NCBI GenBank assembly: GCA_030761205.1 | Contig: JAULJL010000003.1 | Span: 3,224,001-3,288,000, forward strand | Direction: 5' to 3' | Source: Fremontodendron californicum | Lineage: Eukaryota > Streptophyta > Magnoliopsida > Malvales > Malvaceae | Length of the DNA: 64,000 bases | Shown: positions 62,671-64,000 of the stretch, one piece after another | Layout of the letters: the number at the start of each line of letters is the position of its first letter | How positions within the stretch are numbered: the stretch's first letter is position 1 | Position numbers and translations under genes: made by a program | The notes under the pieces: model-generated | The model's input: only the letters and a program-made list of their open reading frames with translations | Told to the model about the DNA's origin: nothing | The model's database searches: none

Positions 62671-63127
62671 TATGGATTAAATGAATTAAAAAATTTAAAG
62701 GACTTAGTACAATAATTGGTGCTTGATTTGATTCCTCCTTTCCATTTAAAGAGAGAGAAAGTGACATAACTTTGAAACTTCCAGACCAGGGTGGGAAGTG
62801 GGAACGTTAGTTGAAGAGTACCCAGAAACAACTGGGAAGGGTAGCTGGCATGCTCTAGCTTTATAAAAGGGTAAGCATTTGGTAAGTAATTAGTTATTAT
62901 ATGTGCCAGATCTTTAAAAGCAAATATTGTAATTTTTGAAATTCAAATTTAATTCAATTAATTTTTGTCAATTATTTTTAAAAAATATATTTAAAAAATA
63001 ATTAATTATTTTTTTATTTGCGAAGGAGACAAAATAATATAACATTAATTATTAACTTTTTTTATTATTATAAAAGTATACTAATAAACGTGTTTTCAAC
63101 ATTTAACTGAAAAAAATAATAAAAAGA
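62671..63127. other. Intergenic, no gene seen
   Basis: A small GA-rich stretch near 62748-62830 is followed by AT-rich DNA. No feature is supported. Confidence 0.4.
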
Positions 63128-63310
63128 AAGATTTTGTTAACAAGTGTCTTAAGGATACTTTTTAAGATTACTACTTATAGTAATATCTTTATTCAATGGA
63201 TTGAAAATGATGAATAAAATTATTAAATATTATATTTAATACAATTTTTTTTTATAAATAATTTATAAATTAATTTTAAAAAATATCTAAGAGCATTCGT
63301 TAAAAAAAAA
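63128..63310. mobile_element. Family E MITE, degraded copy
   Basis: It begins GATTTTGTTAACAAGTGTCT and ends AGAGCATTCGTTAAAAAAAA, with an internal AATAAAATTATTAAATATTATA. This matches the layout of the 62413-62609 element. Confidence 0.55.
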
Positions 63311-63525
63311 CTTGGAAAGAAGAAGGAGATAAGGTTTAGCTTTCTACTTGGAAAACTGAGTCCGGTCCTTGAAACAATGGAATCGTAATTGTTGTGCGAG
63401 AATAAATTGAGCCCGGCATCTTAAGGCAATGTCCCTTGTAGTGTTCCACATGGCTCGCCCAATACTGAGGAAAGGTTTGGTCAACTCTTTATTGTTTTGT
63501 CTCCTCAATTATTTTGGTAAAAAAA

Positions 63526-63717
63526 AAAAGTTTTGTTAATAAATATCTTTAAGATATTTTTTAAAATTAATTAATATATTTTTTATAATAATAATATTAT
63601 ATTAATTATAAAAATTGATAATTTTATTCATCATTTTTTATATATTAAATAAAAATATTATTATATATAATTACTTTAAAAATATTCTTAGATTATTTTT
63701 ATTTGTTAACAAAATCC
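63526..63717. mobile_element. Family E MITE, degraded copy
   Basis: It begins GTTTTGTTAATAAATATCTT and ends TTTGTTAACAAAATCC, with an internal AATAATATTATATTAATTAT. The terminal arms are AT-converted compared with the intact copy, for example GCCCTTAGGGC is replaced by ATCTTTAAGAT. Confidence 0.6.
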
Positions 63718-64000
63718 AAAAAGAAAAAACAAACACACACTTTCATAACACCAAAAATCTAAAAACCTACCGAAGAAATTGGGGCTACTGACAACAATAA
63801 TTGATACACAAGACACAACCTTCTCCAAACGTTAGTGAACAGAAAAACCAGCCTACCCACAGGATTTTCGGTTCGATTATTTTTATTATTGTTTTAATAT
63901 AATTTTAATCATTATTCATAAATATAATTTTTATAATTCATGAGTATATCTTACATATATAAATAAATAATAGATTTTCTGTCGTCTTTTATCAAAATCC

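Overview
The window is nuclear DNA of a flowering plant, most likely a eudicot. It is AT-rich, has short GT-AG introns, plant-only gene families and many miniature transposons. The protein sequences and the long Tat/Ogre-like LTR suggest Malvaceae, perhaps Gossypium (cotton), but this is inferred from recall and was not searched. Five protein genes and one tRNA can be rebuilt exon by exon, and all lie on the minus strand: the 5' part of a thermospermine synthase gene (ACL5-like, 57-1260, running off the left edge), 40S ribosomal protein S3 (6831-9008), peroxin PEX10 (10718-13823), tRNA-Asp(GUC) (13982-14053), a DWNN/RING/CCHC E3 ubiquitin ligase of the RBBP6/PQT3-like family (19050-24475) and a TT2-like R2R3-MYB (30524-31810). 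They are unrelated housekeeping or developmental genes, not a pathway cluster. The four complete genes have exon lengths that sum to a multiple of three with no internal stop.

The stretches between genes are filled with small non-autonomous DNA transposons, many with readable target-site duplications (TSDs). There are hAT-type elements with 8-bp TSDs (14662-15234, 17408-18021, 25468-26348, 59877-60457 and a family of about 555 bp), Mutator-type MITEs with 9-10-bp TSDs (2087-2477, 10413-10602, 62413-62609), and nested or tandemly duplicated copies.

From 35.1 to 53.2 kb the window is dominated by large elements. A 9,374-bp CACTA (En/Spm) transposon (35320-44693, TSD TAA) carries two apparently intact genes: a TNP2-type transposase (1,156 aa after splicing) and a Ptta/En/Spm-type protein (403 aa). 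Its ends are packed with palindromes built on AGCGGCGTTT. Next comes a solo LTR of 5,143 bp resembling the Tat/Ogre lineage of Ty3/Gypsy (45006-50148, TSD ATTAA), with three internal tandem arrays. A second solo LTR lies at 51679-53229. The CACTA element and the giant LTR sit in adjacent copies of one AT-rich tandem repeat of about 301 bp, at homologous positions 3 bp apart.

From 53.8 kb to the right edge no host gene was recognised. This part holds AT-rich DNA and MITEs, including nested ones at 58.7-59.4 and 62.3-62.7 kb, and one short unassigned open stretch near 61.2 kb.
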